Positions 1 to 8,065 of a stretch of 15,927 nucleotides of DNA are shown here, piece by piece. The translations under genes were made by a program, and so were the position numbers. This stretch comes from Lentimicrobium sp. (lineage in GTDB: Bacteria > Bacteroidota > Bacteroidia > Bacteroidales > Lentimicrobiaceae). The stretch's first letter is position 1, and every line of letters starts with the position of its first letter. The notes beneath the pieces were generated by a model, which was given only the letters and a program-made list of their open reading frames with translations, was not told the origin of the DNA and did not search any database. The stretch lies in assembly GCA_013336205.1 (NCBI GenBank), contig JAAXUD010000011.1:1-15927 (forward strand). The letters run 5' to 3'.

Positions 1-564
1 TCTGAGGATTGTTCCATAATTTCCAACAATCGTTCCGGTGTTTGCATCTGTAAAGGATACATCATACAGATCGTAAGAAGTTCCGCTGGTTTGTGGGGTC
101 CAGGTCGTGCCACCATTAGTGGTTCTCAGGATTGTGCCGCTATAACCCACTGCTGTGCCATTATCTGCATCGGTAAAAGAAACTCCTGACAAATCGTTGG
201 TTGTTCCGCTTGTCTGAGAAACCCAGATGGTTCCTCCATTTGTGGTATGAAGAATGGTGCCCTGCTGACCCACTGCCGTACCATTATTCGCATCTGAAAA
301 GGAAACACAACGCAATATGCATGATGCCCCGCTTGATTGCATAAGCCAGGTGTTTCCGCCATTGGTGGTCTTGAGAATTGTGCCATGAGCACCTATAGCC
401 CAGCCTGTTGTTGACGAAATAAATTTTACGCCATCAAGTGCATTGCCCTGTGGCCAGGGATTCTGCCAGAACCAGCCGGATTGCTGCGAAAATCCCATTT
501 GTGAACCTGAGCACATCGCTGCGAACAGCAAGGATATTAATAATTTTATATGTTTGTCCATCAT
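1..564 (-). CDS. YCF48/Asp-box repeat secreted protein, 3' part outside window
   Basis: The frame is open for 188 codons from the ATG at 564 to base 1, so the gene continues beyond the left edge. A second ATG follows immediately at 561. The product begins MMDKHIKLLISLLFAAM, a signal peptide probably cleaved near GFSQQ. The mature start, QQSGWFWQNPWPQGN, matches the two large propeller proteins in this window. Then come repeats of about 42 residues, each ending in an Asp-box-like strand (KTTNGGNTW, HTTNGGTIW, RTTNGGTTW) and carrying G(T/W)A(V/I)G plus GTIL. Three complete repeats and part of a fourth are visible. The family folds as a beta-propeller, so the protein is probably an exported propeller. 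A T9SS sorting domain is expected at the missing C-terminus but cannot be seen. It lies only 21 bp after the upstream gene's stop, suggesting co-transcription. The ligand or enzymatic role is unknown. Confidence 0.85.
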   Translation of the reverse strand, partial: MMDKHIKLLISLLFAAMCSGSQMGFSQQSGWFWQNPWPQGNALDGVKFISSTTGWAIGAHGTILKTTNGGNTWLMQSSGASCILRCVSFSDANNGTAVGQQGTILHTTNGGTIWVSQTSGTTNDLSGVSFTDADNGTAVGYSGTILRTTNGGTTWTPQTSGTSYDLYDVSFTDANTGTIVGNYGTILR

Positions 565-585
565 TCTTTTTTTAACTGTGATTAC

Positions 586-2811
586 CTATTTTATGAGAAG
601 CATCTTTTTTGTTTGAGTCCTTCCATTCGTCTGAAGCTGATAAAAATAGATTCCGGCAGGCAGTCCTGGTGAAATAAATTTTGCGGTGTGTTCTCCCTTC
701 GGCTGAACGCAATCCACAAGGGTTTTAATTTCCCGGCCCATAAAATCGTAAACTTTTAAAATAACATGGGCCCTTTTATTCAATTTCCAGGATATGGTTG
801 TGTTTTCGTTGAAAGGATTAGGATAGTTTTGGAACAATAAATTAGTTGAATTTTGATTTTCCGGGGGTGTTTCAAAGATTGAAGTTAATGTACCACCACC
901 ATTTATTGTTTTAAGTATTGCACCAGATGTATTTCCGGTTACATAGCCTGTATCCGCTCCATTTGGGAAACAAACAGATGTTAGCGAATAGCCATAAGGA
1001 ACCCCAACAATCTTCCAGGTTAAACCGCCATCCGTAGTTTTCAGAAAGCGGGAAGGATTATCTCCATAAATTCCATCTGCAGCGATGTAACCTATGAGTG
1101 TCGTGGGGAAAGATATCTCATATAGAACGGATGTTGTTCCTGCATCTGAGATTGTCCAGCTATTACCACCATCGGTTGTTTTAAGAATCCTGCTATTGTT
1201 TTGCCCCCCGGTAGAAGAGACAGCATAACCGGTTTGAGCATCGAACGGGAATATGATATCGGCCATGCCGGATTGAGGAGAATTGCCATCATGCTTAATA
1301 TCCCAGGTAATACCGCCATCCGTAGTTTTGTAAATTTTTTCATAGGCTGTTGCTACATATCCTATTAAATTATCAGTTGGAAAACACATTGCCATGATAT
1401 CTTTGTTGAAAGATCCTATTGGAGACCATGTGGCTCCACCATCCGTAGTTTTTGCCAGTTTGCCTGATTCTCCGCATACATATCCGGTAAGGGAGTTAAC
1501 AGGGAAATCTACATCATAGATAATTTGATTGAACCCACTCACTAAAGAATTCCAATTTTGTCCTCCATCAGAAGTTTTCAAAATTGTGCCATAATCTCCT
1601 ACGGCATAGCCTGTGTCATTATCCAGAAACCGGATTTTAATTAAATTTTTGGTTGTATTGGTGCTTTGAGGAACCCAATTACCACCACCATCGGCTGTTT
1701 TTAAAATTACTCCACCAAAACCGGCAATGTAGCCAGTCTGTGAATTTACCGGGAAATTAATACTGTTCAGGAAGGGATAAGGAATACCTGTGCGAAGATC
1801 TAACCAATTTGTTCCTCCATCAGTAGTTTTCAGTATGATTCCATGTGTTCCAACGATAAAACCTGATTGATTATCTACAAACGCAACAGAATTATAGAAA
1901 TGAGTGCCTGAAACATTGGTATTTAATGGCTGCCAGCTGTTGCCACCATCAATGGTTTTTAAAACTATGTTAAAATCGCCAACAACGTAACCGGTTGTTT
2001 CATTTTCAGGAAAACATATTGATTTATATGGATCATTACCGGTATACACTGAAAACCAGGTTTCACCAGAATCTATGGTTTTTAAAATGGTTCCGGCGCC
2101 AGCTGCATAACCAATTTGATCGCTTACAAAGCAAAATGATTTTATATCGCTAAAAGATGATAGAGCTGGTATCGATTTTTTAACCCAGGTGGAACCGCTA
2201 TCAATGGTTTTATAAATTGAAGTATTTCCGGTATTGTAGTTATGCCCGGCTGCAAAGCCCGTAAGATTATCGAAAGGAAATCTGATCGCGATTATACCCT
2301 CATCCAAAGGGCCTGACAGAGACCAATTTAATCCTCCATCAGTTGTTTTAAAAATATAATTAAATTCAATCCCTAAGTTGCCTCCAACAAAACCTGTTTG
2401 CTCATCAATAAAGTCTATTGAAGATAAATAATAGATTGGGTTAATACTTAAGTTATGCCAGTTAATACCCCCATCAGTAGTTTTAATAGCGACAGAACCT
2501 TCTCCTTGTGCATATCCTATTGCAAAACCTGTTAAACCATTTTGCAGGAAGTCGGCTTGCCGGAGATTTTTGGTTGTACCGGTGTTCAGTATATCCCATG
2601 AATAGCCACCATCTGCTGATTTCATTACAGTTCCGCCATTGCCAACAGCATAAGTCAGATTTTGATCAATTATATTTACCTGATAAAGGTCATTTCCCTG
2701 GGGCAATGGATTCTGCCAGATCCAATCGGATTGCTGGGAGGATGCTGTTAGAGGGAAGAAGGACAAAATGACCAATACAATGCTATTACAATAAAAACTG
2801 ATAGTTTTCAT
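586..2811 (-). CDS. Secreted 14-repeat YCF48/Asp-box propeller protein with T9SS sorting domain
   Basis: The 741-aa product opens with a signal peptide (hydrophobic core about residues 8-24, cleavage near TASS/QQ), followed by the WIWQNPLPQGN segment shared with two neighbours. I count 14 Asp-box-like motifs of the form KT(T/I/A/S)DGGxxW between about residues 63 and 640, one every 40-48 residues. Each is preceded by a GY/GF..G strand as in YCF48/HCF136-like propellers. Fourteen repeats would suit two 7-bladed propellers in tandem (inference). A linker leads to a T9SS type A sorting domain from about residue 661 (NYPNPF, LKVYDFMGRE, GLPAGIYFYQLQ, KKM). It is a close paralogue of the 723-aa gene at 4162-6333. 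There are no catalytic residues to point to, so binding or adhesion on the cell surface is the most that can be inferred. The name YCF48 comes from a photosystem II assembly factor, and that function is not implied here. Confidence 0.9.
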   Translation of the reverse strand: MKTISFYCNSIVLVILSFFPLTASSQQSDWIWQNPLPQGNDLYQVNIIDQNLTYAVGNGGTVMKSADGGYSWDILNTGTTKNLRQADFLQNGLTGFAIGYAQGEGSVAIKTTDGGINWHNLSINPIYYLSSIDFIDEQTGFVGGNLGIEFNYIFKTTDGGLNWSLSGPLDEGIIAIRFPFDNLTGFAAGHNYNTGNTSIYKTIDSGSTWVKKSIPALSSFSDIKSFCFVSDQIGYAAGAGTILKTIDSGETWFSVYTGNDPYKSICFPENETTGYVVGDFNIVLKTIDGGNSWQPLNTNVSGTHFYNSVAFVDNQSGFIVGTHGIILKTTDGGTNWLDLRTGIPYPFLNSINFPVNSQTGYIAGFGGVILKTADGGGNWVPQSTNTTKNLIKIRFLDNDTGYAVGDYGTILKTSDGGQNWNSLVSGFNQIIYDVDFPVNSLTGYVCGESGKLAKTTDGGATWSPIGSFNKDIMAMCFPTDNLIGYVATAYEKIYKTTDGGITWDIKHDGNSPQSGMADIIFPFDAQTGYAVSSTGGQNNSRILKTTDGGNSWTISDAGTTSVLYEISFPTTLIGYIAADGIYGDNPSRFLKTTDGGLTWKIVGVPYGYSLTSVCFPNGADTGYVTGNTSGAILKTINGGGTLTSIFETPPENQNSTNLLFQNYPNPFNENTTISWKLNKRAHVILKVYDFMGREIKTLVDCVQPKGEHTAKFISPGLPAGIYFYQLQTNGRTQTKKMLLIK

Positions 2812-2852
2812 AAAAAATGGGTTTAATCCCGATATGAACCGGGTGGTTAAGA

Positions 2853-4070
2853 TTATTCAACACTCATCATTTTCCTGGTCGCAACGATTCCATCTTCCTG
2901 AAGCTGATAAAAATAAATTCCGGCCGGCAAGCCTTGTGCATTAAAATCAACACTGTGCTTTCCGGCAGGCATGAATTCATCCATCAGTTTAGCCACTTCA
3001 TTGCCAAAAATATCAAACACTTTAAGCGATTGCCAACTGCCTTTTGCCGCTTGCCAGCTGATGGTTGTGGTTGTATAAAATGGATTGGGATAATTCTGGT
3101 TCAGCATAGCGTTGTCCTCACAACTGTCAATTTCTTCAAGGGCAGTAATAAGGCCTCCATTGGTGGTATGGAGGATTGTTCCATGATTTCCACACACCCA
3201 ACCCAGGCCCGAATCAATGAAAAAGACAGCATTCAGATCCTGGGTTGTTCCGGAAGTCTGCGGTGTCCATGCATTCCAACTGTTGCTTGTATGGTTGATG
3301 CTGCCAAACTGACCCACACACCACCCGGTATCGGCATCAGTCATAAAAATGGACATCATATTTTTGTTGTTAAAAACCTGCGATGTATTCCAGTTTGTTC
3401 CGGTTTGCCGCGACAATACCCCGTTATCACCGACTGCAATGCCATCGGAAATACCATTAAACCAAACTGAATTGATGGTGCTGGCTGTGTTCAGGTCTTC
3501 AACCTCCCAGGTTGTTCCGCCATTGATGGTTACCAGGATTTGTCCTCCCATCATGGTGACCCTGCCGATTCCGTTGTTAAATTTTATGGAGGTCAACGCC
3601 GACCATTGGCCCGAGTTCTGGGAAGTCCAGGTAACGCCACCATCTGCAGAATGCATAATGGTTCCATATTCACCACACACATAGCCCTCTGAAACACTGG
3701 TGAAGAAAACAGAATTTAGCCGGGCGGCGGTGCCAGCCGAATATTGTGTCCAGGTTTCCCCTCCGTCTGCTGTTTTATAAACCTTGCCCATGTCACCGGA
3801 GCACCAGCCAATCGTCTGATCATAGAAAAAGACAGATTTTAATTCATTCAAAGTGTTTGAGTTCTGTTCAATCCAGTGCTCACCTGCATCAGTTGTTTTC
3901 AGGATTGTTCCAGTCTTGCCAACTATCCAGCCGGTGCTTTCGTTAACAAAATATACTGAATTCAGTTTTTCTGTGGTGCCGGATGTTTGAGCCTGCCATC
4001 CCTGCTGCTGTCCACAGACGGATGCACTTAAACACAGAAGCAAGGATGGGAGAATTGCGCATCTTTTCAT
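2853..4070 (-). CDS. Secreted 7-repeat YCF48-like propeller protein with T9SS sorting domain
   Basis: The 405-aa product has a signal peptide (MKRCAILPSLLLCLSASVCG, cleavage before QQQGW). The cysteine there lacks a proper lipobox, so this is not a convincing lipoprotein. Seven repeats of about 41 residues follow, roughly residues 25-305. Some keep a clear Asp-box (KTTDAGEHW, KTADGGETW, HSADGGVTW). The fifth and sixth have degenerated (SRQTGTNW, TSNSWNAW). Other hallmarks are SGTT..LNSV(Y/F)F and GW(I/C)VG. Seven repeats match a single 7-bladed propeller, about half the size of the flanking paralogues. The C-terminal T9SS domain starts near residue 325. It is of a different subtype from its neighbours (KGSWQSLKVFDIFGNEV), close to that of the 632-aa protein at 8066-9964. 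The gene lies 41 bp before the next gene and 91 bp after the previous one. Its function beyond surface exposure is unknown. Confidence 0.9.
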   Translation of the reverse strand: MKRCAILPSLLLCLSASVCGQQQGWQAQTSGTTEKLNSVYFVNESTGWIVGKTGTILKTTDAGEHWIEQNSNTLNELKSVFFYDQTIGWCSGDMGKVYKTADGGETWTQYSAGTAARLNSVFFTSVSEGYVCGEYGTIMHSADGGVTWTSQNSGQWSALTSIKFNNGIGRVTMMGGQILVTINGGTTWEVEDLNTASTINSVWFNGISDGIAVGDNGVLSRQTGTNWNTSQVFNNKNMMSIFMTDADTGWCVGQFGSINHTSNSWNAWTPQTSGTTQDLNAVFFIDSGLGWVCGNHGTILHTTNGGLITALEEIDSCEDNAMLNQNYPNPFYTTTTISWQAAKGSWQSLKVFDIFGNEVAKLMDEFMPAGKHSVDFNAQGLPAGIYFYQLQEDGIVATRKMMSVE

Positions 4071-4126
4071 TGCCCGATTTTTAAGATTAAAAACTTGTGC
4101 CTGCTAATTAGAATTTGTTTTACCGT

Positions 4127-4158
4127 ATTGATCGGCTTAGATATAAAATCCGATCAAT
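4127..4158 (-). terminator. Perfect 9-bp inverted repeat just after a stop codon
   Basis: The arms at 4127-4135 (ATTGATCGG) and 4150-4158 (CCGATCAAT) are exact reverse complements separated by a 14-base AT-rich loop. On the minus-strand transcript the hairpin begins 3 bases after the stop codon of the 723-aa propeller gene, 56 bp ahead of the next start. There is no run of U after it, so it is not a canonical intrinsic terminator. It may be an attenuator or a 3'-end stabilising hairpin inside a longer transcript. Pairing is seen directly; the role is inferred. Confidence 0.4.
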
Positions 4159-4161
4159 CTG

Positions 4162-6333
4162 CTATTCAATTATCATCATTTTATTTGTGGCGATTCCTTT
4201 GTTGGACTGTAGCTGATAAAAATACACCCCGGCCGGTAAGCCCTCCGAGTTGAAAGCAACCTGATGCTCTCCTCTGGCCATTTCACAATTCACAAGCGTT
4301 TTCAGTTCCCTGCCTGTAAAATCATAAACTTTTAAGATTACCAGGCTCTTTTCAGGCAGTTGCCAGGCGATGGTGGTGGCTCCGGTGAAAGGGTTTGGGT
4401 AGTTACTGATTAAAGTATTGTGTTGGTTTGGGTTTCCAACAGGAAAATCATGTGCTGAACTTAAAATACCGCCACCAGTTATAGTTTTTAGGATCGCACC
4501 GGATAGCTCTCCGACAACATATCCTGTATTTGCATCAACGGGAAAACATACAGCAGTGAGGGCATAAGCATACGGAACGGGAACCTTATTCCAGGTTAAC
4601 CCGCTATCAGTGGTTTTTAGTAATACTGAGCTGAAATTATCATGAAATGCAGCAATGTAACCAACCTCTGGCGATGGGAAGGAAATACTCAATAAGTCCT
4701 GTGATATGCCGGTATCAAATACCTGCCAATTGTCGCCACCATCCATTGTTCTTAGTACTTTACTTCCATTTCCATAGGATAACGCATAACCGGTTTGCGC
4801 ATCGAACGGGAACAGGATATCCGACATGGTCGCACCGGGTATATTTCCATCATATTTGATTTCCCAGGTTGCGCCGCCATCAATCGTTTTATAGATTCTT
4901 TGATAATCAGTTGTAACATATCCAATCAGGTTATCCGTGGGGAAACACATAGCCCTGATATCTTTATTGAAGGAACCTATCGGGGTCCAGGTGCTGCCTC
5001 CATCTGTGGTTTTTGCGAGTTTACCTGATTCGCCGCTTACGTAGCCGGTCATTGAATTAACAGGGAATTCAACATCATATAGGTATTGATCAATACCACT
5101 AAATACATAATCCCAATTTAGCCCGCCATTCATTGTTTTAAAAATTGCACCATCAGCCCCAACGATATAGCCGGTTTCATTATCTAAAAATCTGATTTTA
5201 TTTACTGTAATATCAACATCCTGCTGCATCCAGGTATTCCCGCCGTTAGTGGTTTTCAATATGCCATATTTTCCAATATAGCCTGTCTGGGCATTTACAG
5301 GGAAGTCAATAGCATGCAGCCCATTAAGCGTAATTGCTGTTCTGATGTTGGTCCAGTTTAACCCACCATCAATGGTTTTAAGAATTATTCCATCAGAACC
5401 CACAATAAACCCTGACTGATTGTCAACAAAATCAACAGACATATAGAAAGGAGAGCCAGAGACCCCGGGATTAATTGGTTGCCAGCCGGATCCTCCATCG
5501 GAAGTTTTAAATATTGTGTTAAAATCACCAACAACATAACCGGTTGTTTCATTTTCGGGGAAACAGATTGATTTAAATGAACCATTGCCACTGTAAACGG
5601 AAAACCAGGATTCACCAAAGTCTGTAGTTTTTAAAATGGTTCTGTTCCCTGCCGCATATCCTGTTTGTTCGTTTACAAAACAAAAAGTTTTTATATCATT
5701 AAACGCAGATTGAAAAGGGATTGGCTTTTGAACCCAGGTTATGCCACCATCAATTGTTTTATAAATGACGCTATCCCCCATCCATCCGCCGGCAAATCCG
5801 GTAAGATTATCAAATGGGAATTCGATTACTGAAATTACTGCACTGGGCAATGAGTCCGATGGTGTCCACGAACTTCCTCCATCTGAAGTTTTATAAATAA
5901 TATATCCCGGATTTCCAGCGACAAAACCAGTTTGCTCATCCGGAAAATCCATTGCATAAAGATCAACATCCTGGTTAATTGTCAGGTTCTGCCAGTTTAG
6001 TCCGCCATCGTTGGTTTTAATAAGCGTTGCATTTGCGCCTGCGGCATAGCCTTTCATTCCGTTCTGCATGAATTTGGCACAACGTAAAAGTTTTGTATTT
6101 CCGGTGTTGAATGTGGTCCAATTAGCGCCTCCATCTATAGATTTCATTATTGTTCCGCCTTGGCCGGTCGTAAACAGTGTATTTTCATCAATCACTTGCA
6201 AATCCCACAGGTAGTTCCCCTGAGGTAGTGGATTCTGCCAGGTCCAATCGGATTGCTGGGGAGATGTAATAAGCGGAAGTGCATACAGAAGGAGTAATGC
6301 CAGGCCTTTTAAGAAATTTGCTAAAATCTGCAT
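4162..6333 (-). CDS. Secreted 14-repeat YCF48/Asp-box propeller protein with T9SS sorting domain (paralogue)
   Basis: The 723-aa product has a signal peptide (hydrophobic core about residues 9-23, cleavage near TSP/QQ) and the mature start QQSDWTWQNPLPQGN. There are 14 Asp-box-like motifs (KSIDGGANW, KTNDGGLNW, KTTDFGESW, RTMDGGDNW and so on). The last, KTITGGGIL, is degenerate, as is the last of the 741-aa paralogue. Many blades match that paralogue one for one in the same order, for example ENETTGYVVGDFN and FVDNQSGFIVG, so the two arose by duplication of the whole gene. The T9SS type A domain starts near residue 643 (NYPNPF, LKVYDFTGRELKTLVN, GLPAGVYFYQLQ). The gene starts 24 bp after the stop of the metallopeptidase gene, a spacing typical of an operon. 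It is probably a surface-bound or released binding protein; no enzymatic motif is visible. Confidence 0.9.
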   Translation of the reverse strand: MQILANFLKGLALLLLYALPLITSPQQSDWTWQNPLPQGNYLWDLQVIDENTLFTTGQGGTIMKSIDGGANWTTFNTGNTKLLRCAKFMQNGMKGYAAGANATLIKTNDGGLNWQNLTINQDVDLYAMDFPDEQTGFVAGNPGYIIYKTSDGGSSWTPSDSLPSAVISVIEFPFDNLTGFAGGWMGDSVIYKTIDGGITWVQKPIPFQSAFNDIKTFCFVNEQTGYAAGNRTILKTTDFGESWFSVYSGNGSFKSICFPENETTGYVVGDFNTIFKTSDGGSGWQPINPGVSGSPFYMSVDFVDNQSGFIVGSDGIILKTIDGGLNWTNIRTAITLNGLHAIDFPVNAQTGYIGKYGILKTTNGGNTWMQQDVDITVNKIRFLDNETGYIVGADGAIFKTMNGGLNWDYVFSGIDQYLYDVEFPVNSMTGYVSGESGKLAKTTDGGSTWTPIGSFNKDIRAMCFPTDNLIGYVTTDYQRIYKTIDGGATWEIKYDGNIPGATMSDILFPFDAQTGYALSYGNGSKVLRTMDGGDNWQVFDTGISQDLLSISFPSPEVGYIAAFHDNFSSVLLKTTDSGLTWNKVPVPYAYALTAVCFPVDANTGYVVGELSGAILKTITGGGILSSAHDFPVGNPNQHNTLISNYPNPFTGATTIAWQLPEKSLVILKVYDFTGRELKTLVNCEMARGEHQVAFNSEGLPAGVYFYQLQSNKGIATNKMMIIE

Positions 6334-6357
6334 GTCATAATGTTTTAAAGTGGTTAA

Positions 6358-7974
6358 TTATTTTAGAAGTATCATTTTCTTTGTTTGAATAACTCCATTT
6401 ACCTGGAGCTGGTAAAAAATTACCCCCGCCTTCAAGCCTTTAGCATTAAAAGTAAGCTGGTGTTCTCCCTTTGCCATTTCACAATCCACCAGAGTTTTCA
6501 ATTCTCTGCCCATAAAATCATAAACTTTTAAAACTGCCTGAACATTTTCAGGCAGTTGAAAAGTGAGGGTGGTGGTTCCTCTAAATGGATTTGGATAATT
6601 TTGGCGCAGTACAAAATCTGAAGGTATTTCAGAGGGTTCGCCTACTGAGGTGATGACCGAATTGTAAAGTTCCTCATAAATCTGATCATCAACCGGGAAA
6701 TTTAAATCCCGGAATTCATCCTTAAGATCAGATGAAAATGCATAAGAAAGTGCAGTGACCATTAAAGTCGATCTAAAAGTATCTGCCTCTCCGGTATTAT
6801 GAAGACGATCATAGCGGATTGCCCAATCCTGGCAGAATCCCTGAAGCAAAGTCATCATACGTTTGGTCGGTAAACGATATCCCTGTCCTGAATTTTCTGC
6901 ATGCTCGCAAAACTTGTAAGCAAGGGTCATAAAGGTCAGAAATGTTTCATTTTCAGGAGTCGAAGGATCATTCCACGAAGCAAATTGTTTTCCGTTGGTG
7001 AGATATTGATCATATTTTTCCCTCACTATTTTTATTGTTCTGATCACTTCCTGCTGAATTTCAATCATCAGATCTTCGCTCAAGCCGTAATAATCATAGT
7101 TGTTTATAATTTCATAACCGGTTGCATGCTGAAATATCTGGGCCAGCGATTCTGCATAAATAGCATAAGCATTGCCATCAATATTTCCACCATAATAAAA
7201 GTCGGGAGGCGTATTGAATGTAGTGTTGTGGCCCATTTCGTGAAAGAGGGAAGAGTAGTCTGTATTGATGTTCATCAGTACATCACCGACACCAAAAGCT
7301 ACCGGATTTGTAGACCAAAGAGAATACGCACCGTTAAAAGTCGAATCGCGGAACATATACTGCTCAAACTTCCCGTAAACTAAAAACAGCTGATCATTTA
7401 CTAAATCCTGCTGAATTTCAGCAGAAGCAGTTAATACATATTCCAGTGTTGACCGCGGTATTGCCTGAAAATAATTATCACTAAAGAATGTCAGCGTTGA
7501 AGGAGGAGGGTATAATCTTGTGGTCATTGTATCCAGTAAAGTTGAATTGTCAGGAATATACACAGCAACGGTATCTGATATAATAATCGGAGCTATAGAC
7601 GGGGGGATGAAGCGGACAAGCATTTCGGCAGTGTCTTTCAATCCGCCTGTATAACTAGCAACAACCTTAACAGTATAATTTTGAGAAAGTCCGGTATAAG
7701 TATGATTCATCGGAAACCAGCCGGTTTCGGAAATACCATCTCCCCAATCCCAGTTGAAAGGATCAGAAATATTACCGAAATCAACCCCATTTATTTTTAC
7801 ATATCCTGTATTTCTATCTATTGATTCCATGTATAGAAAGAGTGTGGAGGGAGGATCGAACAGATATTTTTTGTAGTTGAAAAACCCCTGACCGAAAACA
7901 CTGACTTGTAAGGTAATGAGAAACAAAATCATTGCAAGTGCTGATGATAAGTGGCTTCGGTTACTAAATTTCAT
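6358..7974 (-). CDS. Secreted PKD-domain zinc metallopeptidase (M60-like HExGH) with T9SS sorting domain
   Basis: I chose the ATG at 7974 (538 aa) because it gives a classical signal peptide, MKFSNRSHLSSALAMILFLI ending near VFGQG. An in-frame ATG at 8031 would add 19 residues. In numbering from 8031, a PKD-like domain covers about residues 68-141 and contains the family hallmark WDWGDG. A catalytic region follows with HEMGH at 264-268 and a glutamate at 294 in YAESLAQIF. That fits HExGHx(8,28)E of the M60/enhancin-like gluzincins: two zinc-binding histidines, the catalytic Glu265 and a third zinc ligand downstream. M60-like enzymes commonly attack mucin-type or other glycoproteins, but the substrate is not deducible here. 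A T9SS type A domain starts near 477 and closely resembles those of the large propeller neighbours. The overall fold assignment rests on the motif alone; another gluzincin family is possible. Confidence 0.82.
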   Translation of the reverse strand: MKFSNRSHLSSALAMILFLITLQVSVFGQGFFNYKKYLFDPPSTLFLYMESIDRNTGYVKINGVDFGNISDPFNWDWGDGISETGWFPMNHTYTGLSQNYTVKVVASYTGGLKDTAEMLVRFIPPSIAPIIISDTVAVYIPDNSTLLDTMTTRLYPPPSTLTFFSDNYFQAIPRSTLEYVLTASAEIQQDLVNDQLFLVYGKFEQYMFRDSTFNGAYSLWSTNPVAFGVGDVLMNINTDYSSLFHEMGHNTTFNTPPDFYYGGNIDGNAYAIYAESLAQIFQHATGYEIINNYDYYGLSEDLMIEIQQEVIRTIKIVREKYDQYLTNGKQFASWNDPSTPENETFLTFMTLAYKFCEHAENSGQGYRLPTKRMMTLLQGFCQDWAIRYDRLHNTGEADTFRSTLMVTALSYAFSSDLKDEFRDLNFPVDDQIYEELYNSVITSVGEPSEIPSDFVLRQNYPNPFRGTTTLTFQLPENVQAVLKVYDFMGRELKTLVDCEMAKGEHQLTFNAKGLKAGVIFYQLQVNGVIQTKKMILLK

Positions 7975-8065
7975 TATGAAATTTTTTCCATTTACACAGG
8001 TTGTGCAAGAAAAAAAGCCAACTGTTTTCATTTTAATTCCCTTTCAAAGTTTAAAAGATTCAATG

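Noticed and set aside
2934..3470. Plus-strand open frames opposite the secreted genes (also 6901-7383, 8111-8422, 9332-9715)
   Set aside because: They lie wholly antisense to genes with clear domains, and their products show no signal peptide or family motif.
2853..4070. Lipoprotein signal in the 405-aa propeller (cysteine near residue 19)
   Set aside because: The residue before the cysteine is valine and the -3 position does not fit a lipobox; an ordinary cleavage before QQQ is more likely.
586..6333. Photosystem II assembly role from the YCF48 repeat name
   Set aside because: The proteins have Sec signals and T9SS sorting domains and there are no photosynthesis genes nearby; only the repeat fold is shared.
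586..6333. CRISPR-like or satellite repeats in the propeller genes
   Set aside because: The periodicity (about 120-140 bases) is coding, reflecting repeated protein blades with divergent DNA; there are no identical short repeats with spacers.
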